In this document: positions 42,603 to 50,522 of the stretch, piece after piece
Numbering within the stretch: the first letter of the stretch is position 1
How the letters are laid out: every line of letters begins with the position of its first letter
NCBI GenBank assembly: GCA_023393715.1
Contig: JAEXCD010000091.1
Location: 1 to 50,522 of the forward strand
From: Bacillota bacterium
Lineage (GTDB): Bacteria > Bacillota > Clostridia > Tissierellales > Peptoniphilaceae
Length of the DNA stretch: 50,522 nt
Reading direction: 5' to 3'
Made by a program: the position numbers and the translations under genes
Notes under the pieces: model-generated
Databases searched by the model: none
Seen by the model: only the letters and a program-made list of their open reading frames with translations
What the model was told of the DNA's origin: nothing

Positions 42603-44876
42603 ATGGATTATGCAGCATTAAACCCGCAGCAGCGCGAGGCCGTCTTATTCGGTGAGGGGGCTTTGTTGATTTTGGCGGGCGCGGGCTCGGGAAAAACGCG
42701 CGTATTGACGATGCGCATCGCTCATCTCATCAAAGAGCAGGGGATTGCTCCGTGGAAGATTCTGGCCTTTACCTTTACGAATAAGGCGGCGGCGGAGATG
42801 AAGGAGCGCGTAGCGAATCAGATGGATCGCCCCGTCGATTCGATGTGGATCGGGACGTTCCATTCCATCTGCGCCCGTCTTCTGAGACGCGAGATCGCCG
42901 TTTTGGGCTACGATGCCAATTTCACGATTTACGATACGGCCGATCAGCGCACGCTGGTCAAGCAGATTCTGAAATCAATGCCGCTTGCCGAAAAGGTGGA
43001 AAAGCCGAATGGCTTGCTGGCCAAAATATCGGATTTGAAAAATCAGCGGATTTCGCCGTCGGACTACCGGGCAGAGGGAACGACGGATTTTGAAAAGACA
43101 GTGGCCGAGGTGTATCAGCGGTACGAGGAGGAGAAGCGCGCCAATAACGCGTTGGATTTTGACGATCTCATTCTAAAGACGCTGGAGCTGTTCGATGCGG
43201 CGCCGAAGGTGGTCGAGCGGTATCAGGAGCAGTTCGACTATATCTTTGTCGACGAATATCAGGATACCAACCGCGCACAATATGAGCTGATTTGCGCGTT
43301 TGCCGGAGGAAAGGGAAACCTGTGCGTCGTCGGCGACGCCGATCAGTCGATCTACGGGTGGCGCGGGGCAGATATTCACAATATTCTGGATTTTGAAAAG
43401 GATTATCCGAAGGCGCGCGTCATCTTGCTGGAGCAGAATTATCGCTCAACACAGGTGATTTTGGATGCGGCGAATGTGCTGATTCAAAAAAATGAGGAGC
43501 GCAAGGATAAGAATTTATGGACGGAAAATCCGAAGGGCGACGCGGTGCAGTACTGCCTGACGGGCAGTGAGTTTGAGGAAGCGCAGAAAATTCTGCAATG
43601 GATCAACCACGAAAAATATCGGGGGTACGCGTACGCGGATATGGCCATTCTGTACCGGACGAATGCGCAGTCCCGTCCTCTGGAGGAGGCCCTGATCCGA
43701 GAGGGCATTCCCTATCGCATGGTCGGCGGACTGAAGTACTATGACCGTGCAGAAATCAAGGATCTGCTCGCCTATCTCACCGTGATCGTCAACCCGCTGG
43801 ACGACGTCGCGCTGCAGCGCATCGTCAACCAGCCGAAGCGCGGCATCGGACAGACGACGATGAACAAGCTGCAGCAGAAGGCGTCGGATGTGGGCATGGC
43901 TCTTTTTGACGCGATGGCGGATGCCGAATTGATGTCGGATTTTTCCGCGTCGACGCGAAAAAAAATAGGCGAATTCCATGTACTGATGGAAGAGCTGCAA
44001 GAGGGAGCTTTGACGATGCCGATTGCAGAGCTGACGCAGGCAGTCTACACGAAAAGCGGTTATGAGGCGATGCTGCAAAGCTCGCATGCCATCGAGGATC
44101 AGACGCGCATCGAAAATATCGAGGCATTCTTGGCTGCGGCGGCACAGTATGAAGAGGATACCGAGGAGGCGAACATCGTCGAATATCTCCAGAGCCTGAG
44201 CCTGATGAGCGACCTGGATAAAACGGAGGAATCGAAGCAGGGCGTCAGCCTGATGACGATTCATTCGGCAAAGGGGCTGGAGTTTCCGATCGTCTTCGTC
44301 GTCGGGTTGGAGGACGGCCTGTTTCCGAGCCGCCTGACGATGGACGAGGGAAATCTGGAGGAGGAGCGGCGGCTGTGCTACGTCGCAATGACGCGCGCCG
44401 AAAAAAAGCTGTACCTCAGCGGCGCGGCCGTGCGCCGACTATATGGGGGACAGGCGGCGCCGCAGCTGCCGTCGCGTTTTATCGAGGAGCTCGAGGACCG
44501 CATCGAGAGGGACGTTCCGGAAGCGTCATTTTCTCCGCGCGGGCGCGAGGCGGAGGAAGGCTACCGCCTCGGAGAAAGCTACGAGGGCGCGGGGCGGCGA
44601 TTCCGTTCGCCAAAGTTTGCGGATCCGCAGGCGCGCGAGGCGTATGATGAGCGGCGCGACCGCATTCGCCGACTGGTGCAGGAGAAAAAGGCGGCGCTGG
44701 AAGCAAAGAAGGGCGACGCCTATCGCGTCGGCGATAAGGTGGAGCACAAAAAGTTCGGAGCGGGTATGGTCGTTTCCGTTGTCGCGAGGGAGGACGGCGA
44801 TGAGATTACCGTCGCTTTTGATAAGCGGGGGCTGAAGCGCCTGAACGCGGCCTTAGCGCCGTTAAAAAAGCTGTAA
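42603..44876 (+). CDS. pcrA: PcrA/UvrD-type superfamily 1 DNA helicase
   Basis: 757 residues. Q motif LNPQQREAV, Walker A GAGSGKT (26-32), motif Ia AFTFTNKAAAEMKERV, motif II VDEYQDTN near 217, motif III GDADQSIYGWRGA, motif IV LEQNYRST, motif V MTIHSAKGLEFPIVF and motif VI YVAMTRA. The C terminus (about 690-757) ends in a Tudor-like YRVGDKVEHKKFGAGMVVSV segment that in PcrA binds RNA polymerase. 3'-5' translocase for repair, replication restart and plasmid replication. Followed by ligA after 32 nt, the classical pcrA-ligA pair. Confidence 0.96.
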   Translation: MDYAALNPQQREAVLFGEGALLILAGAGSGKTRVLTMRIAHLIKEQGIAPWKILAFTFTNKAAAEMKERVANQMDRPVDSMWIGTFHSICARLLRREIAVLGYDANFTIYDTADQRTLVKQILKSMPLAEKVEKPNGLLAKISDLKNQRISPSDYRAEGTTDFEKTVAEVYQRYEEEKRANNALDFDDLILKTLELFDAAPKVVERYQEQFDYIFVDEYQDTNRAQYELICAFAGGKGNLCVVGDADQSIYGWRGADIHNILDFEKDYPKARVILLEQNYRSTQVILDAANVLIQKNEERKDKNLWTENPKGDAVQYCLTGSEFEEAQKILQWINHEKYRGYAYADMAILYRTNAQSRPLEEALIREGIPYRMVGGLKYYDRAEIKDLLAYLTVIVNPLDDVALQRIVNQPKRGIGQTTMNKLQQKASDVGMALFDAMADAELMSDFSASTRKKIGEFHVLMEELQEGALTMPIAELTQAVYTKSGYEAMLQSSHAIEDQTRIENIEAFLAAAAQYEEDTEEANIVEYLQSLSLMSDLDKTEESKQGVSLMTIHSAKGLEFPIVFVVGLEDGLFPSRLTMDEGNLEEERRLCYVAMTRAEKKLYLSGAAVRRLYGGQAAPQLPSRFIEELEDRIERDVPEASFSPRGREAEEGYRLGESYEGAGRRFRSPKFADPQAREAYDERRDRIRRLVQEKKAALEAKKGDAYRVGDKVEHKKFGAGMVVSVVAREDGDEITVAFDKRGLKRLNAALAPLKKL

Positions 44877-44908
44877 TTTACCGGAGTTGAACAGAGAAGG
44901 GAATCGAG

Positions 44909-46915
44909 ATGGAAAATTTGCAGCGGATGCGCGCGTTGATCGATCGCGTGACGGAGCTGAATTATCATTACTATACGCTGGATGAGCCGCTCGTCGCCGA
45001 TGCCGAGTACGATCGCCTCTATGACGAGCTCCGCGCTTTAGAGGAGCGGGAAGGCCACGTCGAGCCGGATTCGCCGACACAGCGCGTGGGCGGAGCGCTC
45101 CTCGAAAAATTTACAAAGCACCTTCATCTGGGGCAGCTGTACAGCCTGGACAAAAGTCAAAGCGAGGCGCAGGTTCGTTCCTGGGTTCAGCGCGTCGAAC
45201 GGAGCATCGACGAGTACAATGCGGCGCATCGGGAAGAGCCGCTGCCAAGACCGGTCTTTTTATGTGAGCTGAAATTTGACGGCCTGACGATCAACCTGAC
45301 CTACGAGGGCGGGCATTTAGTGATGGCGGCGACGCGCGGGAACGGTGCGGTCGGAGAAGAAATTCTCCCGGCGGTGCGGACCATTCGTTCGATTCCGCTG
45401 AAAATTGCGTATCCGGGACGGATTGAGGTGCAGGGAGAGGGCGTTTTGCCGCTTTCGGCGCTCGAGCGCTACAACCGGCACGCGGAGGTGCCGCTAAAAA
45501 ATGCGCGCAACGGCGCGGCGGGCGCGCTCCGCAATCTCGATCCGAATGTCGCGGCGCAGCGCGGCATCGATTGTTACCTGTATAATGTCGGGTATGCCGA
45601 AGAAACGCTCTTTTCGACGGAAACGGAAATGCTGGCTTTTCTGCGGGAAAACCACTTTAAGGTACACCCGTTTCTCCGACGCTGCACCTCGGTTGATGAG
45701 GTGCTGAATGTATTGGAGGAGGTTTCCGGGCTTCGCCGCCGCCTTGATGTGCTGACGGACGGCGTGGTCATTAAAATAGATGATCTGAAAACGCGGGAGG
45801 TATTGGGCTTTACGGCGAAATTCCCCCGCTGGGCCATTGCGTTCAAATTTGAGGCGGAGGAGCGGACGACGACGCTGGAGCGCGTAGAATGGAATGTGGG
45901 GCGAACGGGCAAGGTGACACCGATCGCGGTGCTGGAGCCCGTCGAGCTCGGCGGCGTGACGGTCGCGCGCGCGACGCTCAACAACTACGACGATATCGTG
46001 CGAAAAGGCGTTCGCCTCGGAGCGCACGTCTGGATTCGCCGTTCCAATGAGGTGATCCCCGAAATTTTGGGCACGGTGGAGGACGAGTCGATTCCGACGG
46101 AGGAAATCGCGAAGCCGACGCATTGCCCGGCGTGCGGCGCCGAGCTGATCTATGACCGGGTGCATATCTATTGTCCCAACTCGCTTTCCTGCGTGCCGCA
46201 GCTCAATGCGCGCATGACGCACTATTGCTCGCGAAATGCGATGAATATTGAGGGGCTCTCCGAAAAGACGCTTGACAAGCTCATCGAGCAGGGCTTGCGG
46301 GATTTGTCCGAGCTGTACGAGCTCGACAAGGAACGCCTTCTGTCGATTGAGGGCTTTCAGGAGAAAAAGGCGACAAAGCTGCTCGCGGCGATTGACGCGT
46401 CTCGAACGGCAAAGCTCAGTGCCTTTCTGTATGCCATCGGCATTCCGGAGGTCGGTGAAAAGACGGCACGCGATTTGGCGGATGCATTCGATACGCTGGA
46501 GGATCTGCGCAGGGCCGGGGTCGAGGAGCTCGAGAGGATCGAGGATGTCGGCGAGGTGACGGCACAGAATATCGTCGAATTTTTCCGGGATGAACACATT
46601 GCGGAGGGACTGTCGAAGCTGCTCGCACAGGGCATCGTTTTGGAAAATGAAAAGAAAGCGCCGGGATCCGGCGTATTGTCGGGTAAGCGCGTCGTCGTCA
46701 CCGGTACGGTTGACGGCTACAGTCGAAAGGAAATTGAAGAGGCGATCCGCCGTCTGGGCGGGCGCGCTCAGGGCTCGGTTTCCAAATCCACGGATCTCGT
46801 ACTGGCGGGTGAAAAGGCCGGCTCGAAAAGAGAAAAGGCGCTCGAATTGGGTGTTTCGATTCTCGAGGGAGAGGCGCTGAACCAATTCTTGAAGGAGCAA
46901 ATCAATGGGAAGTGA
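44909..46915 (+). CDS. ligA: NAD-dependent DNA ligase
   Basis: 668 residues. Domain Ia and NAD-binding YHYYTLDEPLVADAEYD at the start, adenylation Lys122 in CELKFDG, OB fold, a four-cysteine zinc finger in CPACGAELIYDRVHIYCPNS (about 408-427) and onward, helix-hairpin-helix repeats, and a C-terminal BRCT domain from about 590. Seals nicks using NAD. AGAAGGGAATCGAG precedes ATG 44909. rdgB starts 11 nt before its stop. Confidence 0.96.
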   Translation: MENLQRMRALIDRVTELNYHYYTLDEPLVADAEYDRLYDELRALEEREGHVEPDSPTQRVGGALLEKFTKHLHLGQLYSLDKSQSEAQVRSWVQRVERSIDEYNAAHREEPLPRPVFLCELKFDGLTINLTYEGGHLVMAATRGNGAVGEEILPAVRTIRSIPLKIAYPGRIEVQGEGVLPLSALERYNRHAEVPLKNARNGAAGALRNLDPNVAAQRGIDCYLYNVGYAEETLFSTETEMLAFLRENHFKVHPFLRRCTSVDEVLNVLEEVSGLRRRLDVLTDGVVIKIDDLKTREVLGFTAKFPRWAIAFKFEAEERTTTLERVEWNVGRTGKVTPIAVLEPVELGGVTVARATLNNYDDIVRKGVRLGAHVWIRRSNEVIPEILGTVEDESIPTEEIAKPTHCPACGAELIYDRVHIYCPNSLSCVPQLNARMTHYCSRNAMNIEGLSEKTLDKLIEQGLRDLSELYELDKERLLSIEGFQEKKATKLLAAIDASRTAKLSAFLYAIGIPEVGEKTARDLADAFDTLEDLRRAGVEELERIEDVGEVTAQNIVEFFRDEHIAEGLSKLLAQGIVLENEKKAPGSGVLSGKRVVVTGTVDGYSRKEIEEAIRRLGGRAQGSVSKSTDLVLAGEKAGSKREKALELGVSILEGEALNQFLKEQINGK

Positions 46916-47543
46916 CAAACGGCAGATGCTGATTCTGGCGACCGGAAATCGGGACAAGGTTCGCGAATTGAGCGAGATGATCGATCCGGAAAAATATGAG
47001 GTGCTTTCCAAAGCGGAGGTCGGACTGGCGGATTTTGAGGTCGAGGAGGACGGCGCGACGCTTGAGGAGAATGCCGAAAAAAAAGCGCGCGAGATCGCGC
47101 GCGCTCTGCGGGAGGAAGACGCCGCGCGGGCGCGCTTCGAGGATGCATTGATTTTAGCGGATGACACCGGATTATTTGTCGACGCCCTGGGCGGAGCGCC
47201 GGGCGTTTACTCTGCACGGTACGCGGGGGAGCATTGCAGCTATCAGGACAATGTAGCAAAGCTGCTGGAGGCGATGCGGGACGTAGCCGATGATGCGCGG
47301 ACGGCGGTCTTCCGCACGGTAATCGCCGTCGTCCGGGGCGAGGCTTGCACGCTCGTCCGGGGGGCGCTGCCCGGACGAATCGCCCGTGCCGCGCGGGGCG
47401 AGCATGGCTTCGGCTACGATCCGGTCTTCGAGCTGAGCGACGGCCGCACACTGGCGCAGTGCAGCGACACGGAGAAAAACGAGATCAGTCACCGTGCGCG
47501 GGCGTACCGGAAGCTGATCGAGTGGATGGACGGCGTTCGATGA
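46905..47543 (+). CDS. rdgB: RdgB/HAM1 non-canonical purine NTP pyrophosphatase
   Basis: 212 residues. MLILATGNRDKVREL near the start, the acidic ADDTGLFVDALGGAPGVYSAR (about 85-105) and GFGYDPVF near 164 are the ITPase motifs; RARAYRKL ends the protein. It hydrolyses dITP/XTP to keep deaminated purines out of DNA. A stretch of about 20 residues between the first motif and ADDTGL (AEKKAREIARALREEDAARA) is Ala/Glu-rich and perhaps longer than usual. Overlaps ligA by 11 nt and the next gene by 4 nt. Confidence 0.93.
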   Translation: MGSDKRQMLILATGNRDKVRELSEMIDPEKYEVLSKAEVGLADFEVEEDGATLEENAEKKAREIARALREEDAARARFEDALILADDTGLFVDALGGAPGVYSARYAGEHCSYQDNVAKLLEAMRDVADDARTAVFRTVIAVVRGEACTLVRGALPGRIARAARGEHGFGYDPVFELSDGRTLAQCSDTEKNEISHRARAYRKLIEWMDGVR

Positions 47544-48022
47544 GCGTGCGCATTCTGGTTTGCTCGGACACGCATCGCGTTCTTCACGCGGTGACGGAGG
47601 AAATTCTTACGGCAAAGCCGGATCGGATTTTCCACCTTGGAGACCTGACGGAGGACGCCGCGCTCATGCAGCGGCTGACGGGGCGGAGCATACTTGCGGT
47701 TCGGGGCAATAATGATTATGCGGATTTTGACACCCCCTGGGAGCGCGTCGTCGAAATCGAAGGCTTTCCGTTGCTTCTGACGCACGGTCACCGGTTCGGC
47801 ATTTATCGCGGGCCGGAGCAGCTGTGCCGGCACGCGGCGGAGCTGGGATGCAGAATTGCCCTGTATGGGCATACACATGCCTATGCCTGCGGCGTCCACG
47901 GTTCGGTGCTTTACCTCAACCCGGGGGCCGCTGCGTATCCGCGCGGCGACGGTCGCGAGAGCGTGGCCTGTTTGACGCTGCAGAGAGGAGCGGAGCCCCT
48001 GGTGGAGCGCGTAGAACTGTGA
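47540..48022 (+). CDS. YfcE/MJ0936-type metallophosphoesterase
   Basis: 160 residues from ATG 47540, overlapping rdgB as ATGA. RILVCSDTH (metal ligands), FHLGDLTED, VRGNNDYADFD, LLTHGHRFG and YGHTHAYACGV form the complete calcineurin-like five-motif set in a short protein, the size of YfcE. The family hydrolyses small phosphodiesters in vitro; physiological substrate unknown. Last gene of the run that begins at tsaE; a tRNA promoter follows. Confidence 0.9.
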   Translation: MSVRILVCSDTHRVLHAVTEEILTAKPDRIFHLGDLTEDAALMQRLTGRSILAVRGNNDYADFDTPWERVVEIEGFPLLLTHGHRFGIYRGPEQLCRHAAELGCRIALYGHTHAYACGVHGSVLYLNPGAAAYPRGDGRESVACLTLQRGAEPLVERVEL

Positions 48023-48096
48023 TTCGGTTGAGGGCGCCGGTGTACTGACGTATCGGGATGAAGAGGGGGACGAAGCGGCGTTTTTGCGCAAACACA

Positions 48097-48125
48097 TTGA
48101 CAAAGCGGGGGAATGACAGTATACT
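48097..48125 (+). promoter_or_regulatory. Promoter of the tRNA-His/tRNA-Leu unit
   Basis: TTGACA 48097-48102, 17 nt, TATACT 48120-48125. Consensus -35 and spacing. Confidence 0.9.
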
Positions 48126-48148
48126 GTGTAGGTCTGCTGCTCTTATAT

Positions 48149-48226
48149 GGTGGGTATGGCCTAGTTGGTTATGGCGCCAGGTTGTGGCCCTGGAGATCGA
48201 GGGTTCGAATCCCTCTACTCACCCCA
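48149..48226 (+). tRNA. tRNA-His (GTG anticodon)
   Basis: Cloverleaf: GTGGGTA acceptor from 48150 pairs with TACTCAC, with the extra 5' G (48149) opposite C73 that marks tRNA-His. Anticodon arm CCAGG-TTGTGGC-CCTGG (48177-48193) puts GTG at 48184-48186; GGTTCGAATCC is the T arm. CCA is encoded (48224-48226). Confidence 0.97.
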
Positions 48227-48231
48227 TCCTC

Positions 48232-48315
48232 GCGGGAATGGCGGAATTGGCAGACGCGCTAGACTTAGGATCTAGTGTCCATGACGTGGGGGTTCAAGTC
48301 CCTTTTCCCGCACCA
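48232..48315 (+). tRNA. tRNA-Leu (TAG anticodon)
   Basis: Acceptor GCGGGAA from 48232 pairs with TTCCCGC; D arm TGGCAGACGCGC; anticodon arm CTAGA-CTTAGGA-TCTAG (48259-48275) with TAG at 48266-48268; a long variable arm then GGTTCAAGTCC. CCA is encoded. 5 nt after tRNA-His, so one transcript. Confidence 0.97.
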
Positions 48316-48318
48316 GTT

Positions 48319-48366
48319 CGAGTGTCCTTGCAGCATGTGATGTGCTGCGTATGGCACTCGTTTTTT
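48319..48366 (+). terminator. Terminator of the tRNA unit
   Basis: CGAGTG pairs with CACTCG at 48355-48360 and, inside, GCAGCA (48330-48335) with TGCTGC (48343-48348); six T follow. Confidence 0.9.
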
Positions 48367-48447
48367 ATTGGAGAAAATGATGCGCTCGATATTGGGTATA
48401 AGATACAACAGGATACGAATGGAGGAGAAAAGGACGGAGGAAACGAT

Positions 48448-49008
48448 ATGGCACAGTATACGAAGAAAGCGATTGCGGATTGTTTTGTAGCGCTATTGAA
48501 CGAACGTCCCTTTGATAAGATTTCTGTCGTCGATATCGCCGATCGGTGCGGCATTACGCGCAATACCTTCTATTACTACTATAACGACATTTATGATCTG
48601 ATCGATACGCTTTTTCGGGAGGAGATCGAACGCATTCTTGCGGAGAGCTTAGCGTATGATTCGTGGCAGGATGCGTTTCTGAATGTCACAAAATTTATTC
48701 AATCCAACAAGCAGGCGCTATATCATCTCTACCATTCGACAAACCGCTCCCTGGTGGAAACCTATTTTTACGACGCTGCGTTGATCGGCATGACGCGATA
48801 TGTCGAAAAAGATGCCGAGGCTTTGGAGCTGGGCAAGGAAGACGTGCGCGTCGCTGCGATTTTCGTAACATCGGCAATATTTGGCCTGATGATGCGATGG
48901 CTTCAAAATGGAATGAAGGAGGATATCCACGACTATATTGTCCACATTGGCCGCATCCTCGATACCATTATCCGAAAGGCTGCTGAGGATTATCGCGCGG
49001 AAGCGTGA
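48448..49008 (+). CDS. TetR-family transcriptional regulator
   Basis: 186 residues from ATG 48448 with ACGGAGGAAACG upstream; the frame is open further back but only through the tRNA genes. KKAIADCFVALLNERPFDKI then VVDIADRCGITRNTFYYYYND form the TetR helix-turn-helix with its typical tetra-aromatic end; the remaining ~130 helical residues form the ligand and dimer domain, close to the DhaS-like subgroup. It probably controls the radical SAM gene 164 nt downstream or itself. Ligand unknown. Confidence 0.9.
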   Translation: MAQYTKKAIADCFVALLNERPFDKISVVDIADRCGITRNTFYYYYNDIYDLIDTLFREEIERILAESLAYDSWQDAFLNVTKFIQSNKQALYHLYHSTNRSLVETYFYDAALIGMTRYVEKDAEALELGKEDVRVAAIFVTSAIFGLMMRWLQNGMKEDIHDYIVHIGRILDTIIRKAAEDYRAEA

Positions 49009-49052
49009 GGCAGATTCTTTCGTCAAATTTTCTAAAAAAATGTGCAATTCGA

Positions 49053-49088
49053 GCAAAGTGTCCGATTTTTTGGCACTTTGCTTTTTTT
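49053..49088 (+). terminator. Terminator after the tetR-like gene
   Basis: GCAAAGTG 49053-49060 pairs with CACTTTGC 49074-49081, followed by seven T. The loop is long and itself contains six T. Confidence 0.88.
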
Positions 49089-49172
49089 GACCATGGAAGA
49101 GCGGAAAAACGGTTGATATACTGAAGATAATCCTGTGTAGAAGCGAAGGAGCACTTGGGAAGGAGGAGATAG

Positions 49173-50522
49173 ATGAACGTAACAGACCAAGTCCGGCGCG
49201 CGGCGATCATGAAGCTTTACGATTATGTCGATAACAATCCGGAAAAGCGGCTTCTTAAGCTCTTTGATAAGCTGATGGATGAGGACGATGCCGATACCGT
49301 AACCCGGCAGTCGGAATCGGCTCGCGAGGGCTTTATGGATCCGAACGGAAATTGGCGAGAGCTGATTCTGAGTCTTTGGCGTGATGTGGATGCGGCACAG
49401 CGGAGAAAGCTGTTTGAAACCGCCGCAGTCAACGGTACGCTGATCGGTTACAAAAAGCAAAAGCAGTATCGGGAAAAACTGGATTGTAATATTCCGTGGG
49501 CGATATTGGTCGATCCGACGAGTGCATGCAATCTCAAATGTACGGGGTGCTGGGCGGCGGAATATGGGCACGCGCTTAATCTGAGCCTGGAGGAGCTCGA
49601 CGGAATTATCGAGCAGGGAAAAGAGTTCGGATGTTACGTCTACATATACTCCGGCGGAGAACCGACGGTTCGGAAGAAGGATATTATCACTCTTTGTGAG
49701 CGGCACCCGGAATGCGCCTTCCTCGCCTTTACAAACGGCACGCTGATCGATGAAGCGTTTGCCGACGAAATGCTTCGCGTCGGGAATTTTGTCCCGGCGA
49801 TTTCAGTGGAGGGCTTTGAGCAGGATACGGATTTTCGGCGCGGCGAAGGGACGTTTCAGGCCGTTCGCCGCGCCATGGAGCTGCTCCGGCGCAAAAAGCT
49901 GCTGTTCGGCATTTCGTGCTGCTATACATCAAAGAACACGGAATTTATCGGGAGTGAAGCCTACTTTGATGCGATGATCGAATGGGGCGCAAAATTCTGC
50001 TGGTTCTTTACCTATATGCCCATCGGGAGGGATGCGGTGCCCGAGCTCATTGCGACGGCGGAGCAGCGCGAATACATGTATCATCAGGTGCGGAAATTCC
50101 GTTCGACGAAGCCGCTGTTTACCATCGATTTCTGGAACGACGGGGAATACGTCAACGGATGCATTGCGGGAGGACGGAGCTATCTGCACATCAACGCCCG
50201 AGGGGATATCGAGCCCTGCGCCTTTATCCACTATTCCGATTCCAACATTCGCACCGACCGTTTGCTCGATGCGTTTCAGAAGCCCTTGTTTCAGGAATAC
50301 TACCGAAATCAGCCGTTTAACGAGAACCTGCTTCGGCCCTGTCCGGTGCTCGATAATCCCGGAAGGCTGACGGAGATGGTCGCGCGCTCCGGGGCATACT
50401 CGACCGATGTCGCCGCGCCGGAGGAGGCCTGTGAATACTGCGGAAAGTGCGAGGCCGCCGCTGAAAGATGGAAGCCGGTTGCCGACCGCCTGTGGCGCGA
50501 AGCAGGGCGGCCGGAGGAGGAC
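49173..50522 (+). CDS. Radical SAM protein, 3' end beyond the window
   Basis: 450 codons in frame from ATG 49173 (AAGGAGGAG upstream) with no stop before the window ends. A ~110-residue N-terminal helical part precedes the radical SAM domain with the 4Fe-4S motif CNLKCTGC (Cys119, 123, 126), then YSGGEPTVRKKD and FTNGT. Further cysteines follow in GCIAGGRSYLHINARGDIEPC (about 328 onward, quoted in part), PCPVLDN and CEYCGKC near 425-431, a SPASM-like auxiliary-cluster region. It resembles SPASM enzymes that modify peptides or other substrates, but I cannot name a substrate. A TATACT at 49117-49122 may be its -10, without a correctly spaced -35. Confidence 0.85.
   Translation, partial: MNVTDQVRRAAIMKLYDYVDNNPEKRLLKLFDKLMDEDDADTVTRQSESAREGFMDPNGNWRELILSLWRDVDAAQRRKLFETAAVNGTLIGYKKQKQYREKLDCNIPWAILVDPTSACNLKCTGCWAAEYGHALNLSLEELDGIIEQGKEFGCYVYIYSGGEPTVRKKDIITLCERHPECAFLAFTNGTLIDEAFADEMLRVGNFVPAISVEGFEQDTDFRRGEGTFQAVRRAMELLRRKKLLFGISCCYTSKNTEFIGSEAYFDAMIEWGAKFCWFFTYMPIGRDAVPELIATAEQREYMYHQVRKFRSTKPLFTIDFWNDGEYVNGCIAGGRSYLHINARGDIEPCAFIHYSDSNIRTDRLLDAFQKPLFQEYYRNQPFNENLLRPCPVLDNPGRLTEMVARSGAYSTDVAAPEEACEYCGKCEAAAERWKPVADRLWREAGRPEED

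Noticed and set aside
45494..47167. 557-codon open frame on the minus strand across ligA and rdgB
   Set aside because: Shadow of two confident genes, with biased Arg/Ser/Ala composition.
48058..48447. Open frame running through both tRNA genes into the TetR gene
   Set aside because: It would need tRNA-His and tRNA-Leu to be coding; the tRNA folds are unambiguous and the TetR start has its own ribosome-binding site at 48448.
1..50522. CRISPR array, insertion sequence, prophage or integrative element
   Set aside because: No repeated spacer array, transposase, integrase or phage gene was seen on reading both strands; gene content is conserved housekeeping throughout.

Overview
The window is a gene-dense, GC-rich (mid-to-upper 50s % by eye) piece of a low-branching Bacillota chromosome, most likely a non-spore-forming anaerobe of the Clostridia/Tissierellia. 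The case rests on gene order: ctsR-mcsA-clpC-radA-carD-(PIN/TRAM) and metG-tatD-rnmV-ksgA-...-veg-ispE are Firmicutes arrangements. A methionine T-box, an FMN riboswitch, a CtsR operator, Bce-type modules and AGGAGG ribosome-binding sites agree. The sporulation genes that often sit in the second cluster in spore formers (yabG, sspF) are not there. I do not name a genus.

Layout. 1-4600: the 3' end of a surface-polysaccharide operon (membrane-protein tail, flippase, two GT2 glycosyltransferases, a TupA-like ATP-grasp protein), closed by an elaborate 77-nt hairpin shared with a convergent opine-dehydrogenase-like gene. 6000-8100: an EF-G-like GTPase. 8095-14930: stress and genome-maintenance block under a perfect CtsR operator (ctsR, mcsA, clpC, radA), then carD and a PIN/TRAM protein from tandem promoters; mcsB and disA, usual members of this neighbourhood, are missing. 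15000-20300: SPFH protein with a ribbon-helix-helix partner, then sbcD-sbcC. 20300-28450: T-box-controlled metG, tatD, rnmV, ksgA, a glutaredoxin, a DUF1858 protein (minus), an M18 aminopeptidase, veg, ispE. 28450-30830: an AT-rich non-coding stretch, a membrane-anchored SH3 protein with a VanY-like domain that has lost its zinc ligands, and galE. 30840-35400: a complete Bce-type antimicrobial-peptide sensing and detoxification module (regulator, kinase, ATPase, permease) with a recognisable operator. 35570-39750: murJ (minus), a DUF2207 membrane protein, and ribU behind an FMN riboswitch. 39900-48020: tsaE-tsaB-rimI-tsaD, then pcrA, ligA, rdgB and a YfcE-type phosphoesterase, nearly all overlapping. 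48100-50522: tRNA-His and tRNA-Leu, a TetR regulator, and a radical SAM protein running off the end.

Most of the window is well-known housekeeping. I see no convincing wholly new multi-gene system, no CRISPR array, no insertion sequence and no prophage. The observations most worth following are the VanY-like pseudoenzyme, the McsB-less CtsR/McsA/ClpC operon with a hairpin at its transcription start, the His/Cys-rich tail on MetRS, the SPFH plus DNA-binding-protein pair, the TetR plus radical SAM pair, and the non-canonical G4 motif in the EF-G paralogue. Gene starts were chosen by ribosome-binding sites and family alignments from memory; none was checked by database search.
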